Source of the DNA: Dissulfurimicrobium hydrothermale
GTDB lineage: Bacteria > Desulfobacterota > Dissulfuribacteria > Dissulfuribacterales > Sh68
NCBI RefSeq assembly: GCF_022026155.1
Contig: NZ_CP085041.1
Span: 528,306-592,305 of the forward strand
DNA length: 64,000 bases
Direction: 5' to 3'
Part shown: piece by piece, positions 55,213 through 64,000 of the stretch
How the letters are laid out: every line of letters begins with the position of its first letter
Position numbering within the stretch: the first letter of the stretch is position 1
Notes under the pieces: generated by a model
Told to the model about the DNA's origin: nothing
The model's input: the letters and a program-made list of their open reading frames with translations, nothing else
Databases searched by the model: none
Translations under genes and position numbers: made by a program

Positions 55213-56029
55213 AGCTGTGTTCGCTTGGGATAAGGAGATTCACGCCAAGAAAGGTGAAAACAAGGATCGCAAATGCAAGGATCGTCATGATTGCGGCCTT
55301 TCTCCCGCGCCAGCCTACTGTAAGTCTTTGATGCAGGAGTGCGGCGTAGAAAAGCCATGTTATCAAAGACCATGTCTCCTTAGGATCCCAGCTCCAATAA
55401 GATCCCCAGGCATTTTCAGCCCAAATGGAGCCCGTAATGATGCCAATAGTTAGGAGCAGGAAGCCGACGGCAAGGCAACGGCCTATCATGATGTCAAGGT
55501 TTTCGAGGGACGGGAGCCTCCGGAATATCGCACCGAGGCGCCTGTCTTTTATCTGCCTTTCCTGTATGAGATACATGATGGCAAGACAGAATGCCAAGGC
55601 GAAGATTGCATAGGCTGCAAGACATATGGCGGCATGAATGGGGAGCCATGCGCTCTGGAGCGCAGGGGGGAGGGACGGAATCTGCCTTTTCTGTATAGAA
55701 GATGCAATCATGATCACAAGGGCGAGTGGCGTTACAAACGCCCCGAGCGACTTCACTCTGTTAAGGGACTGCAAGATCAAATACCCGCCGACCATACACC
55801 AAGCTACAAAAGAGAGGGACTCGTGCATACTCACAAGCGGGGTATGACCTGCCTCAAACATACGTAACAAGATCGCAAGCCCATGGGCCACAAAGGCCCC
55901 GTACAAAAAGAGATTCGCCACCTTCCCGGCGTCTTTGCGGAGGGTTATGATGTTTGCCAGGAAACCTGCTGTAGCCAAAAAATATAAAAACAGCGAGATA
56001 TTAAAGATAAAATCGTGCATCATTTTCAA
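55193..56029 (-). CDS. ccsB: CcsA/CcsB-type cytochrome c biogenesis protein
   Basis: 278 residues with about eight membrane spans and the heme-handling WWD motif WGSYWSWDPKETW near residue 220, plus conserved histidines flanking it (SMHESLSF; LHQRL). Presents heme outside the inner membrane for attachment to apocytochrome c (system II), although short HemX-like members also stabilise HemA. Its position directly before hemA allows either. It starts 1 bp after the siroheme dehydrogenase gene. A ResB/Ccs1 partner is not in the window. Confidence 0.88.
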   Translation of the reverse strand: MKMMHDFIFNISLFLYFLATAGFLANIITLRKDAGKVANLFLYGAFVAHGLAILLRMFEAGHTPLVSMHESLSFVAWCMVGGYLILQSLNRVKSLGAFVTPLALVIMIASSIQKRQIPSLPPALQSAWLPIHAAICLAAYAIFALAFCLAIMYLIQERQIKDRRLGAIFRRLPSLENLDIMIGRCLAVGFLLLTIGIITGSIWAENAWGSYWSWDPKETWSLITWLFYAALLHQRLTVGWRGRKAAIMTILAFAILVFTFLGVNLLIPSEHSYAASFK

Positions 56030-56030
56030 T

Positions 56031-56729
56031 CTAAAGGGATTTTGTTGATGGCCTATATCTCCTTACCACCTCTCCGGCCCCTTCTCCATAGTTAGTCACG
56101 GCCCAATCTTCTATTTTGTCCCACTCGCCGTTTTTCATCCAAGTTAAGATCTTATTCTCTGCCAGGGATTGACACAAGATTTTTCTCTCCACTGGGTCCT
56201 GGCGCGTGGAGAGCAGCCAATCCCTTATCTCGCCGAGCATGGCTGTGTATGTACCGAATATCTGACCTATAGACGCCTCCAGTTCTTCTTTGATGCGTTT
56301 TGCAAGGGCCGGGCTGTTCCCTGATGTCGAAACGGCCAGACAAAGGCCGCCGCGCCTTGTCACTGCAGGGACTATGAAACTACAGAGATCGGGTTGATCG
56401 ACCGTATTACAGAAGATGCCCCTTGTCTCAGCCCCATCGTAGACGGCCTTTTGCGCAGCTGGATCGTCTGTTGCAGCGATGGCCAGCCATGCCCCGTCTA
56501 GGTCTTCGGCCAGAAATCCCCGCATTCGCCACTCGATCAAGCCATCTCGTGCCAGGTTTTCAAGTCTTTGCGTTGTCTCAGGGCATACTAGCCTTATGGC
56601 GGCATGCGCATCAAGGAGACCCAGCACCTTGCGTTCGGCCACCTTTCCGCCCCCCACTACCACTGCGAGCCGGCCTTTAAGGTTCAAAAAGGCTGGGTAA
56701 TAGTCGCGGCCGCCAGTTTTTTTATCCAT
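56031..56729 (-). CDS. Precorrin-2 dehydrogenase / ferrochelatase-like (siroheme)
   Basis: 232 residues matching the N-terminal half of CysG (Met8/SirC): YPAFLNLKGRLAVVVGGGKVAERKVLGLL (NAD site), NTVDQPDLCSFIVPAVTRRGGLCLAVSTSGNSPALAKRIKEELE. Oxidises precorrin-2 to sirohydrochlorin with NAD; many members also insert iron. Siroheme serves sulfite reductase, and Desulfobacterota also make heme from siroheme by the alternative route. The C-terminal 60 residues are helical. Linked to ccsB and hemA. Confidence 0.9.
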   Translation of the reverse strand: MDKKTGGRDYYPAFLNLKGRLAVVVGGGKVAERKVLGLLDAHAAIRLVCPETTQRLENLARDGLIEWRMRGFLAEDLDGAWLAIAATDDPAAQKAVYDGAETRGIFCNTVDQPDLCSFIVPAVTRRGGLCLAVSTSGNSPALAKRIKEELEASIGQIFGTYTAMLGEIRDWLLSTRQDPVERKILCQSLAENKILTWMKNGEWDKIEDWAVTNYGEGAGEVVRRYRPSTKSL

Positions 56730-56788
56730 TTTAATAAAATATCAGCGCCGTGCATCAAGGGCAATAGCCGTACATCAGACAAGGCCGT

Positions 56789-57508
56789 TTATTGCGGCCC
56801 ATTCTTTTTAGCGGCCGCCAGGATGCCTATCTCAAAGACTCCTATAAGCGGCGCAAGGAGCATGATTTGTGAAAATATGTCCGTAGGTGCGAGCGCCACC
56901 GCCAATATATAGAGCGTCAGATAGAATATTTTTCTATGTTTCTTGAAATACCCTCCAGGTACAAGGCCGAGACGGACTGTGAACGCCATCAGAAACGGCA
57001 TCTCAAAGGTGATTCCGAAGCAGAGCATGGTCTTTAGGACAAAGACCAGATAGTCTTGCAATCTGGGCATGGCCTCAAGACCCTTACTTGCAAAACCCAT
57101 GGTTATGGACAATACCACAGGCATTATGACCCAGTAGCCGAAGGCGGCTCCAGTTGTAAAAAGTGTCGCAGCCCATCCTGCAAAGACCGTTATGCGGCGT
57201 TTCTCGTTCTCGTAAAGCCCTGGGGCCAGAAATGCCCACGCCTGATATGCAAACATCGGGGTAGAGACGATAACTGCTGCCCAGAAGGAGACCTTGAGAT
57301 AGGTCATGAAACCCTCGGTCAGCGAGGTGAAGACCATGGTGCTACCGGGTGGCAGGGCTTGCCTAATGGGATAGAACAGGGCGGAGACCAGGTAGTCGGA
57401 TGCCCAATAGCATATAAAGAAGGCCGCTGCAAGCGTGAGGACGCAATAGATTAGTCTGCGCCTCAACTCGGCAAGGTGCGCTCCGAAAGGGATGCGGTCA
57501 ATCGACAT
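56789..57508 (-). CDS. tatC: Sec-independent translocase subunit TatC
   Basis: 239 residues, six membrane spans. DRIPFGAHLAELRRRLIYCVL at the N-terminus binds the twin-arginine signal; FMTYLKVSFWAAVIVSTPMFAYQAWAFLAPGLYENEK is the conserved first periplasmic and second span region. Exports folded, cofactor-containing proteins. The ATG at 57508 overlaps the tatB stop by 11 bp; longer in-frame starts would lie inside tatB. Confidence 0.94.
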   Translation of the reverse strand: MSIDRIPFGAHLAELRRRLIYCVLTLAAAFFICYWASDYLVSALFYPIRQALPPGSTMVFTSLTEGFMTYLKVSFWAAVIVSTPMFAYQAWAFLAPGLYENEKRRITVFAGWAATLFTTGAAFGYWVIMPVVLSITMGFASKGLEAMPRLQDYLVFVLKTMLCFGITFEMPFLMAFTVRLGLVPGGYFKKHRKIFYLTLYILAVALAPTDIFSQIMLLAPLIGVFEIGILAAAKKNGPQ

Positions 57509-57917
57509 CTGACCTGCTGTCAACCGGCTTGTCGATGCGCCCGTCGGCTGGATCTCTCTGGTGCCCTTCAGCCGATCCTTCATAGTTGTTGTTTTGTATA
57601 GGCGCAGGCGTGGACTGGGGATGGTCTCCGGCGCCGCCATTCGGCCCAGAGGGATGAGCCGGTTTCCACTCCGGTCCAGGGCTGGTGGCCGTATTGTCCG
57701 ATTTTGGTGCCAACACATCCTTCAACATCTCTTTCGGACTCTTTATTTCGTTTAATGCCTCAAGATCCATCTGTGCCTTGAAGTCTTCGGCGGCCTTTTT
57801 GAATTCTGCTATAAGGCGGGCGAGTTGCCTTGCAAGCTGCGGCAGCTTTTCGGGGCCTAGGACTATCAACGCAATGATAAATATTATTACGAGTTCCGGG
57901 ATCCCTATGCCAAACAT
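57498..57917 (-). CDS. tatB: Tat translocase subunit TatB/TatA-type
   Basis: 139 residues: one N-terminal span (FGIGIPELVIIFIIALIVLGPEKLPQLA with the FG/GPEKLP hinge), an amphipathic helix and a Pro/Gly-rich polar tail. The length and Glu in the span favour TatB over TatA. Start ATG at 57917, two bases after the alr stop, with AGAGGA inside the end of alr. Pairs with TatC downstream; a separate tatA is not here. Confidence 0.88.
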   Translation of the reverse strand: MFGIGIPELVIIFIIALIVLGPEKLPQLARQLARLIAEFKKAAEDFKAQMDLEALNEIKSPKEMLKDVLAPKSDNTATSPGPEWKPAHPSGPNGGAGDHPQSTPAPIQNNNYEGSAEGHQRDPADGRIDKPVDSRSDVD

Positions 57918-57919
57918 AT

Positions 57920-59047
57920 TCAGTTCCTCTTGATAAAATGACGCCTGTTCCTCGTGCCGAGCAGGCATAAAAGTTCATAACTGATCGTACCGGCCCATTC
58001 AGCCAGTTCTTCAATGGTTATTGCCTCATTCTCTTGCCTCCCCAGCACCACCACCTCCTCGCCTGTCGAGATCCCGTCCATATCTGTCACATCGACCATC
58101 ATGGATTTCATGCAGATACGTCCCACCACCGGCATGCGCCTACCACGGATAAGGACCTCCGCCTTCCCGGACAGGGCCCTTGGATATCCATCATCATAAC
58201 CAACAGGTATTACGGCTATCTTGGACGCCCGCTTTGTGACAAAGGCATGACCGTAGCTTATGCCGGAGCCTGCGGGCAGGCGCCTGACCGATATTACCCT
58301 GCTTTTGAGATGCATAACAGGCCTTAATATGATGCGCCCCTTGCTTTTTTCGCCGGGATACGCCCCATATAGTGCGAGCCCTGGGCGCACCGCGTTAAAT
58401 CTGGCCTCTTTAAAATGAATAAGTCCAGCCGAGTTGGCAAGATGTATAATCTCAGGGCGCCAGCCAGCCTGCCTTGCCCCTTTGATCATGTGACAAAAGG
58501 CCGCTATCTGATCTTTGTTCATAGGATCGTCCGGTTCATCTGCCGATGAGAAATGGGAATATATCCCTTTCATTTTTATGTGAGGCCAACGTGCGCAGTC
58601 CTTTATGGCGCAGAAGAATTCGTTGCGATCAAATCCCATCCTCCCCATGCCGGTATCGACCTTGATGTGAACGGTAGCCTTCTTGCCATGTCTTTTTGCC
58701 TCCTGTTCAAGGGAATCTAACATTTGAAAGGAAGTCGCTCCGCAGGTGAGCCCAAGTTCAAGACATCCCGCTTCATCGCCTGGTGCGATCCCAGAGAGCA
58801 GAAGTATGGGTGCGGTTATGCCGGCGCTACGGAGTGCGACGGCCTCATTGAGGTCAAAGACCGCAAAACCTGAGACCCCGTCTATCGCAAGCTGTCTGGC
58901 CACTTCGACCAGGCCGTGGCCGTAGGCGTCTGACTTTACTACCGCCAAGACCCATGTTTCATGGCCGGCGATCGTCTTCAAGGCGTTAAAATTGTGCGAA
59001 AGGGCGCCAAGGTCTATTTCTATGCGGTTAAAGTCTTGATAGGGCAT
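57920..59047 (-). CDS. alr: Alanine racemase
   Basis: Interconverts L- and D-alanine for peptidoglycan; PLP enzyme. 375 residues: IEIDLGALSHNF, the PLP lysine in VLAVVKSDAYGHG, HIKVDTGMGRMGF, HLANSAGLI and the catalytic tyrosine in GISYGHAF. The ATG at 59047 gives a normal N-terminus; the upstream extension to 59110 is Cys-rich and not family-like. First gene of the nine-gene minus-strand operon. Feeds Ddl at 17.0-18.0 kb. Confidence 0.94.
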   Translation of the reverse strand: MPYQDFNRIEIDLGALSHNFNALKTIAGHETWVLAVVKSDAYGHGLVEVARQLAIDGVSGFAVFDLNEAVALRSAGITAPILLLSGIAPGDEAGCLELGLTCGATSFQMLDSLEQEAKRHGKKATVHIKVDTGMGRMGFDRNEFFCAIKDCARWPHIKMKGIYSHFSSADEPDDPMNKDQIAAFCHMIKGARQAGWRPEIIHLANSAGLIHFKEARFNAVRPGLALYGAYPGEKSKGRIILRPVMHLKSRVISVRRLPAGSGISYGHAFVTKRASKIAVIPVGYDDGYPRALSGKAEVLIRGRRMPVVGRICMKSMMVDVTDMDGISTGEEVVVLGRQENEAITIEELAEWAGTISYELLCLLGTRNRRHFIKRN

Positions 59048-59167
59048 ATCATCGAAGCTTGCCTCATAGTAATGGATATTGCAAGCGCAACACTTGCTAA
59101 AAAGCTGCAAAAATGTAAATTGGTTGTTTGGAATCTAAATTATACTTAAACGGTCCTATTTGTAATC

Positions 59168-60607
59168 ATGGAAGACATCGGGCGTCAGGGTGCCGCATGG
59201 CCTATGGATCATGTCCAGGACGAGGTTGTTGTCTTGTGTAGAAGCCGTATAAAGCTCCTGCTCGATCTTGCACTTAAACTCAATTCCACCTTCTTGAAGG
59301 CCAGGGATCTGGACGAGATATTCCAGGCTGTGCTCGTAGGGATCACTGCAGGGGATGGGCTTGGGTTCAATAGGGCCTTTCTCATCCTCTTGAATGAAGA
59401 CAAGAAACGGCTGGAGGGCAGATTCGCCATCGGACCCGCTGACGCAACCGACGCCAATAGAATATGGTCCGAGTTGTCCCAGAGGCATCTTTCCCTTTTT
59501 GAGATACTGGAAGCGGTCAAGGAAGACTTTAGAAACGGTTCGCGCCCCATCAATCAGCTTGTAAAAGAGATACGCGTGCCCCTTTCCGATGCGCAGAACG
59601 TCCTAATGATGGCCATGACCGGGCAAAAGGCCGTCAGGATAGGTGAGGATTCAGAAGGGCATGGTGTCTCTGAGATCAGAAAGATTATCAACTCAAGGCA
59701 ATTCGCTATAGTACCCATAGTTACAGATGAAAAGATGTACGGGGTGATAATTGCAGACAACTTTGTCACCGGGGCGGTGATAACCGACGAAGATATGGAC
59801 GCCTTACACCTCTTCGCGACACTTGCTTCTATAGCCGTGTGTAAGACAAACATGTGCGAGAGGCTGGAAGGTTGTATCAATCAGCTCAAGAGGCTAAACG
59901 ACGACGTCGAGCGCAACAAAGACCTCCTGGTCGAGGCGGAGCGGTTAAATGTAATCAGTCGCATGACGGATCAGCTCTATCATGGGATCAAAAATCCGCT
60001 TATGACCCTGGGTGGTATGGCGAGGATGCTCAAAAAGAGGCTGAATGATCCTGACCTTGTCGTATACGCGGAGACGATAGTCAGAAACGCCGAGCGGCTG
60101 GAGAGGATACTGAGGGACGTCTTTGATCTGTCCCGACCATCAGATGCAGCGGGCCTGAAACTTGAGAAGGTCAAGCTGGGGCAGCTGATCGAGTCGACTT
60201 TTTCGCTCTTTAACAGAGATGTTGAAAGGCTTGGCATCAAGGTCAAGCATTACAACGCCGCTCCGGAACTTGAATTGAAACTAGACAAGGAAGGCATGGG
60301 GCAGGCCTTTTTGAATATATTTAAAAACTCGATAGACGCCATGCCCGACGGCGGCCTTCTGGCTGTGTCCGTTGCAAGCCGAGACGGGATGGTTGAGATA
60401 CGTGTCACTGATACGGGTCTCGGAGTGGCAAGGGGACACCTGAGGCAGGTCGGGGAGCCTTTTTTTACAACCAAACCGCAAGGCGCAGGGCTGGGCCTCA
60501 GCCTTGCAAAACGCACGATATCGGCCCATGGCGGTACGTTCTCCATAGAAGGTAACAGGTTCAGGGGCGCCACTGTTATTGTAAGGCTCCCTGTGATACA
60601 GGATTGA
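59168..60607 (+). CDS. GAF sensor histidine kinase
   Basis: 479 residues, cytoplasmic: an N-terminal GAF domain (about 20-240, with LNSTFLKARDLDEIFQAVLVG), HisKA with the phospho-acceptor in TDQLYHGIKNPLMTLGGMA (about His278) and HATPase with FKNSIDAMPDGG, DTGLGVARG and GAGLGLSLAKR. No response regulator is adjacent, and the receiver is not fused. The stop overlaps the tatD start (TGATG). Divergent from alr. Confidence 0.92.
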   Translation: MEDIGRQGAAWPMDHVQDEVVVLCRSRIKLLLDLALKLNSTFLKARDLDEIFQAVLVGITAGDGLGFNRAFLILLNEDKKRLEGRFAIGPADATDANRIWSELSQRHLSLFEILEAVKEDFRNGSRPINQLVKEIRVPLSDAQNVLMMAMTGQKAVRIGEDSEGHGVSEIRKIINSRQFAIVPIVTDEKMYGVIIADNFVTGAVITDEDMDALHLFATLASIAVCKTNMCERLEGCINQLKRLNDDVERNKDLLVEAERLNVISRMTDQLYHGIKNPLMTLGGMARMLKKRLNDPDLVVYAETIVRNAERLERILRDVFDLSRPSDAAGLKLEKVKLGQLIESTFSLFNRDVERLGIKVKHYNAAPELELKLDKEGMGQAFLNIFKNSIDAMPDGGLLAVSVASRDGMVEIRVTDTGLGVARGHLRQVGEPFFTTKPQGAGLGLSLAKRTISAHGGTFSIEGNRFRGATVIVRLPVIQD

Positions 60608-61431
60608 TGGATCAAACAAACACCTCTGGTCTCTTGGATCTTATAGACACACATGTTCATCTGGACATACCGCCGCTTTCCAGTGATCCTCAGGGTGTGG
60701 TCTTGAGGGCCAGGGAGCATGGGGTTGTCCAGATGATAACCATAGGGGTTGATCTTGACAGTTCCAAGAGGGCTATATCGTTGGCTGGGCGGTTTAGGGG
60801 TGTCTTCGCCGCAGTCGGCATTCATCCACATGATGCGGATTCGATGTCCCGTGAGGCGGTCAAGGAACTGGAACGCCTTGCCTCTTTTCAAAAAGTGGTG
60901 GCCATTGGGGAGATAGGGCTTGATTTCGCCAAGGGATACTCGCCGCGGGCTAGACAAAGAGACGCCTTTGTAAGACAGATTGACCTTGCGTTGAGGCTTT
61001 CCATGCCGGTAATTATCCACGACAGAGACGCACATGACGAAGTCCTTGGCATTCTTGATGGATATAGGGGTCAGGGGCTGAGTGGTGTCATCCACTGTTT
61101 TTCCGGGGATGCGGCGGTGGCTGGACATGCTGTCGGGCTCGGGTTTTTTATTTCGGTGACGGGTGTTATCACCTTTCCAAAGACCGACGCCCTCAAGGAG
61201 GCGGTAAAATCTATTCCTTTTGAAAGACTTATGGTAGAAACGGACTGCCCATATCTGAGTCCTGCGCCTTTCAGGGGGAAACCGAATGAGCCTGCAAGGG
61301 TCGTCTATGTAGTCAAAGAGGTCGCAAGATTAAAGGAGGTCATACTTGAAGAGGCGGCCAGCCGCACAAGCGCCAATGCAAGGGCACTTTTCAATCTGCC
61401 GCATCCTCGACAGGAGCGGGATGTGCTGTAG
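60607..61431 (+). CDS. tatD: TatD family metal-dependent hydrolase
   Basis: 274 residues, TIM-barrel DNase family: DTHVHLDIPP, AVGIHPHDAD, AIGEIGLDFAKG, PVIIHDRDAHDE, HCFSGD, VTGVITFPK and METDCPYLSP give the metal ligands. 3'-5' exonuclease activity on DNA is known for the family; this one is slightly closer to generic TatD than to YcfH by eye only. Start ATG overlaps the kinase stop by one base. Confidence 0.92.
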   Translation: MDQTNTSGLLDLIDTHVHLDIPPLSSDPQGVVLRAREHGVVQMITIGVDLDSSKRAISLAGRFRGVFAAVGIHPHDADSMSREAVKELERLASFQKVVAIGEIGLDFAKGYSPRARQRDAFVRQIDLALRLSMPVIIHDRDAHDEVLGILDGYRGQGLSGVIHCFSGDAAVAGHAVGLGFFISVTGVITFPKTDALKEAVKSIPFERLMVETDCPYLSPAPFRGKPNEPARVVYVVKEVARLKEVILEEAASRTSANARALFNLPHPRQERDVL

Positions 61432-61467
61432 GCTGTGCCTGCCGAATATTTGCAGAAGTGGTTTTGG

Positions 61468-63030
61468 TCAAATACGTTTCTGTAAAAGGGCCTTGACCGA
61501 CGGAAATCGTTCCATGTCGGTGTGCGGTAGAAAGAGGGCTGCGGTGAGTTGGTTCATGAAGTCCTCGCGTACATTCATCTCGAGATAGGTGATCTTTTCT
61601 CTGATCTTTTCTACCTCCTGTCTGACGGTTCTGCGTCTCAGGACCTCAACCGCACCTTGTCCAGCTGAATTCCCGATGCCCTTATAACGTTCTATCGGGA
61701 CATCCGGCAACATGCCGATGGCAACGGCATTTTTGGGATCTATGTAATTTCCGAAGGCCCCTGCCACATAGAAGGTGCTGATGTCTTCAAACCCTATGCC
61801 TATACTGCTGGCGACTACATTCAAGATGGTGTACATGGCGGCCTTTGAGCGGATCAGGTTCTTTATGTCGCTCTGACTGATGTAAATCGGCCTTCCATGG
61901 CCTGTCTCTTTCTCATCTGCAAGTATATAGGCCCATTCCCCGCTTATCTCTTTCATCCTTTCCTCGGCCTTTGTCAAAACCAGTTTACCCGTTCGATCGA
62001 CAAGGCCGGCCAGGAAGAGGGCGGAGAGCAGGTCTATTATGCCTGAGCCACAGATCCCGATGGGCGGTTTGCCTGCTATGGTCTTATACGACGGTCTAAG
62101 GGTCTCCCTGTCGATAAAGACACGCTCTATGGCCCCAGGTCCTGCCATCATGCCGCATGAGAGGACGCCGCCTTCCAGGGCCGGGCCTGCTGCGCCTGAG
62201 CAGGCTATAAGCCAGTCCTTGTTTCCCAGCACCACCTCCGCATTGGTGCCGACATCTATGAGCATGGATATCTCATCATGTGTATGCATCCCGGCCGCAG
62301 CGATTCCGGCCAGCAGGTCCCCACCGAAATAGCTTCCGATATTTGGAAAGACATAGACCTTCGCACGGTCATGGACCTTTATGCCCAGCTCATCTGCTGA
62401 AAATATATCAAAGCCATTTGCCAAGGGCAGATAAGGCGCCTTGCAGATATGACCTGGCTCCAGCCCAAGGAGGAGGTGACACATGGTTGTGTTGCCGGCT
62501 ATTGCAATGAAGTAGATATGTGCGGCGCAGCCCATTTCGCTGATCGTTGAGTTGAAAAGGCCGATGATTTCTTTTCTGAGGACGGCGAGTCCGTCACCCA
62601 TGCCTGCAAATATGATGCGGTCAAGGATGTCTTCGCCGTGGCTGCGCTGGGGGTTGGCCATAGACAGTGTCTGGAGCACAATCCCTGAGATCATGTTTAC
62701 GAGATAGAAGACTACTGTGGTGCTTCCAAGGTCTATAGCCAGGCCCAAAGGAGGACCCACGCCTTCGCCCTTGGGCAGGGTCCGACAGATCTCCCAGCCG
62801 CATGGTCCATCTACAGCCACCGCCTCGACATGATACCGGCGCTCCATGAGTAGTCGTCCCAGTCTTTGGAGGGTGAGGAGCGGGATGTGCGGCCTTGCCC
62901 CCAAGGTCTGTTCTGCAGCAGACCTGAGTCTGGCTTCATATGATCTGTTATCGCCAGGTGCCGGTTCAGGAAGGTAGAGATCTAGCAACCGCACAGGCGG
63001 GTCAAGACCTTTAACCGAGGTTTTTGCCAT
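61468..63030 (-). CDS. RACo-like corrinoid-protein activator (ASKHA) without ferredoxin domain
   Basis: 520 residues. C-terminal DUF4445/ASKHA ATPase domain: LGLAIDLGSTTVVFYLV (phosphate 1), AIAGNTTMCHLLLGL, LLIDVGTNAEVVLG, CSGAAGPALEGG, GICGSGIIDLL and YVAGAFGNYI. RACo proteins use ATP to reactivate Co(II) corrinoid proteins of the Wood-Ljungdahl pathway or methyltransferases, with electrons from an N-terminal [2Fe-2S] domain. Here the protein begins directly with the linker region (VRLLDLYLPEP) and no cysteine cluster precedes it; the argG stop is 4 bp away, so there is no room for one. Reactivation would need a separate ferredoxin. Confidence 0.87.
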   Translation of the reverse strand: MAKTSVKGLDPPVRLLDLYLPEPAPGDNRSYEARLRSAAEQTLGARPHIPLLTLQRLGRLLMERRYHVEAVAVDGPCGWEICRTLPKGEGVGPPLGLAIDLGSTTVVFYLVNMISGIVLQTLSMANPQRSHGEDILDRIIFAGMGDGLAVLRKEIIGLFNSTISEMGCAAHIYFIAIAGNTTMCHLLLGLEPGHICKAPYLPLANGFDIFSADELGIKVHDRAKVYVFPNIGSYFGGDLLAGIAAAGMHTHDEISMLIDVGTNAEVVLGNKDWLIACSGAAGPALEGGVLSCGMMAGPGAIERVFIDRETLRPSYKTIAGKPPIGICGSGIIDLLSALFLAGLVDRTGKLVLTKAEERMKEISGEWAYILADEKETGHGRPIYISQSDIKNLIRSKAAMYTILNVVASSIGIGFEDISTFYVAGAFGNYIDPKNAVAIGMLPDVPIERYKGIGNSAGQGAVEVLRRRTVRQEVEKIREKITYLEMNVREDFMNQLTAALFLPHTDMERFPSVKALLQKRI

Positions 63031-63033
63031 TTT

Positions 63034-64000
63034 CTATGTCGATCTGGTCTTTTCCACAAGGGCCCTGATTTTGAGCCTCAGACCTTGGAGTCTTATAAAG
63101 CCCTCAGCATCAGCCTGTTTGTAGACATCATCTGCCTCAAATGTGGCGAATTCAGGTAGGTAGAGGCCTTTTTCAGCCTTTCTGCCCGCTACTATACAAT
63201 TTCCTTTGTAAATCTTAAGCCGCACCGTCCCGGTGACATTCGCTTGAGATTCATCCATTAATTTTTGCATGAGCTCGCGTTCCGGTGAAAACCAGAAACC
63301 GTAATATATCAGTTCAGAGTAGCGAGGCACGAGGCTGTCTCGAAGGTGCATGACCTCTCTGTCCATCGTGATCGATTCAATGGCCATATGGGCCGTTCTT
63401 AAGATGGCCCCGCCCGGGGTTTCATACACACCCCTTGATTTCATGCCGACGAAGCGGTTTTCGACCAGATCCACCCTGCCGACCCCATTTTGCGCCCCTA
63501 TTTGATTCAATTTGGAAAATATGGCAAATGGCCCCAATCTCTCCCCATCTATTGCAACGGGTATACCTTTTTCAAAATCGATCTCGATGTATTGCGGTCT
63601 ATCAGGCGCGTCTTCAGGGGCCTTCGTCCAGACGAACATGTCCTTCGGCGGCTCGGCCCAGGGGTCCTCTAGTATTCCGCCTTCATAGCTTATGTGCAAG
63701 AGATTCGCATCCATGCTGTAAGGTCTGGACCTTGTGGCCTGTACCGGGATGCCGTGTCTTTTTGCAAAGTCCATGAGTTTTTGCCTGGAATTGAGGTCCC
63801 AGATACGCCATGGGGCGATAATCTTGAGGGCTGGATTCAGCGCCATATAGGTGAGTTCAAAACGCACCTGGTCGTTTCCCTTGCCTGTAGCGCCATGGCT
63901 TACCGCGTCTGCCCCGAATTCTTCTGCCACCTTCACCTGCTCCTTGGCTATAAGAGGCCTTGCGATGGATGTGCCAAGCAAATAGCCGCCTTCATAAATG
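63034..64000 (-). CDS. argG: Argininosuccinate synthase, 5' part beyond the edge
   Basis: Joins citrulline and aspartate with ATP in arginine synthesis. The visible 322 residues begin with [18 protein letters not shown], which is internal to ArgG, so the N-terminal PP-loop is cut off by the right edge. Also seen: [35 protein letters not shown] and [24 protein letters not shown]. Followed 3 bp later by the RACo-like gene, so the two share a transcript. Confidence 0.96.
   Translation of the reverse strand, partial: IYEGGYLLGTSIARPLIAKEQVKVAEEFGADAVSHGATGKGNDQVRFELTYMALNPALKIIAPWRIWDLNSRQKLMDFAKRHGIPVQATRSRPYSMDANLLHISYEGGILEDPWAEPPKDMFVWTKAPEDAPDRPQYIEIDFEKGIPVAIDGERLGPFAIFSKLNQIGAQNGVGRVDLVENRFVGMKSRGVYETPGGAILRTAHMAIESITMDREVMHLRDSLVPRYSELIYYGFWFSPERELMQKLMDESQANVTGTVRLKIYKGNCIVAGRKAEKGLYLPEFATFEADDVYKQADAEGFIRLQGLRLKIRALVEKTRST

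Overview
The window reads as a continuous stretch of chromosome from an anaerobic bacterium of the Desulfobacterota (former Deltaproteobacteria). The evidence is the gene content: a PxxKW-type cysteine-rich small protein, a stand-alone AICAR transformylase, a DHH/CBS/A-adding tRNA nucleotidyltransferase fusion, a RACo-like corrinoid-protein activator, a CoA-disulfide-reductase/rhodanese fusion and a selenocysteine-containing SelD. The genus cannot be read from the sequence. No rRNA, tRNA, CRISPR array, insertion sequence or phage gene was recognised. Nearly every gene is full length; the exceptions cluster in one nitrogen-assimilation region.

Layout. 1-4 kb: obg-proB-proA-nadD on the minus strand (nadD cut by the left edge). 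4-6.6 kb: a c-di-GMP pair, EAL-HDOD and GGDEF. 6.6-11 kb: CoADR-rhodanese, a DsbC-like isomerase, AICAR transformylase and a small unknown. 11-13.5 kb: an AmrS-like radical SAM gene divergent from a two-gene unit of a CheD-like pseudoenzyme and an HDOD protein. 13.5-18 kb: xthA, an rRNA pseudouridine synthase, a DUF948/YtxH pair, nadK and ddl. 18-23 kb: rpoD, DUF1015, guaA. 23-29.5 kb: hybrid histidine kinase, PxxKW protein, aminotransferase, truA, argC, rpsI, rplM.

30-39 kb is the nitrogen island: a TorF-family porin, three ammonium transporter genes, two PII genes, a DUF1646 membrane protein and glutamine synthetase. Three sigma-54-type promoters precede the porin, amtB2 and amtB3, each with a CAAAATTG/CAATTTTG palindromic element upstream. 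The first amtB and first glnK are each broken by one extra G in a G7 run, and the third amtB by two frameshifts; the central amtB and glnB are intact.

39-64 kb: DHH/CBS/A-adding enzyme, universal stress protein, an unusual prepilin, DUF488, the aroA-aroK-aroC-tyrA-DUF167 operon, an unknown protein, a HAD protein followed by selD (UGA decoded as Sec at codon 18), then a long minus-strand operon alr-tatB-tatC-siroheme dehydrogenase-ccsB-hemA-cysS-creatininase-tlpA (tetrapyrrole synthesis, cytochrome c maturation and Tat export), then a sensor kinase, tatD, the RACo-like gene and argG (cut by the right edge).

Most notable points: the CheD-like protein that lacks all three catalytic residues and is translationally coupled to an HDOD protein; the sigma-54 nitrogen island with shared palindromes and homopolymer frameshifts; the Sec-SelD whose N-terminus is hidden behind UGA; and a prepilin with an Ig-like domain and a cysteine-rich tail.
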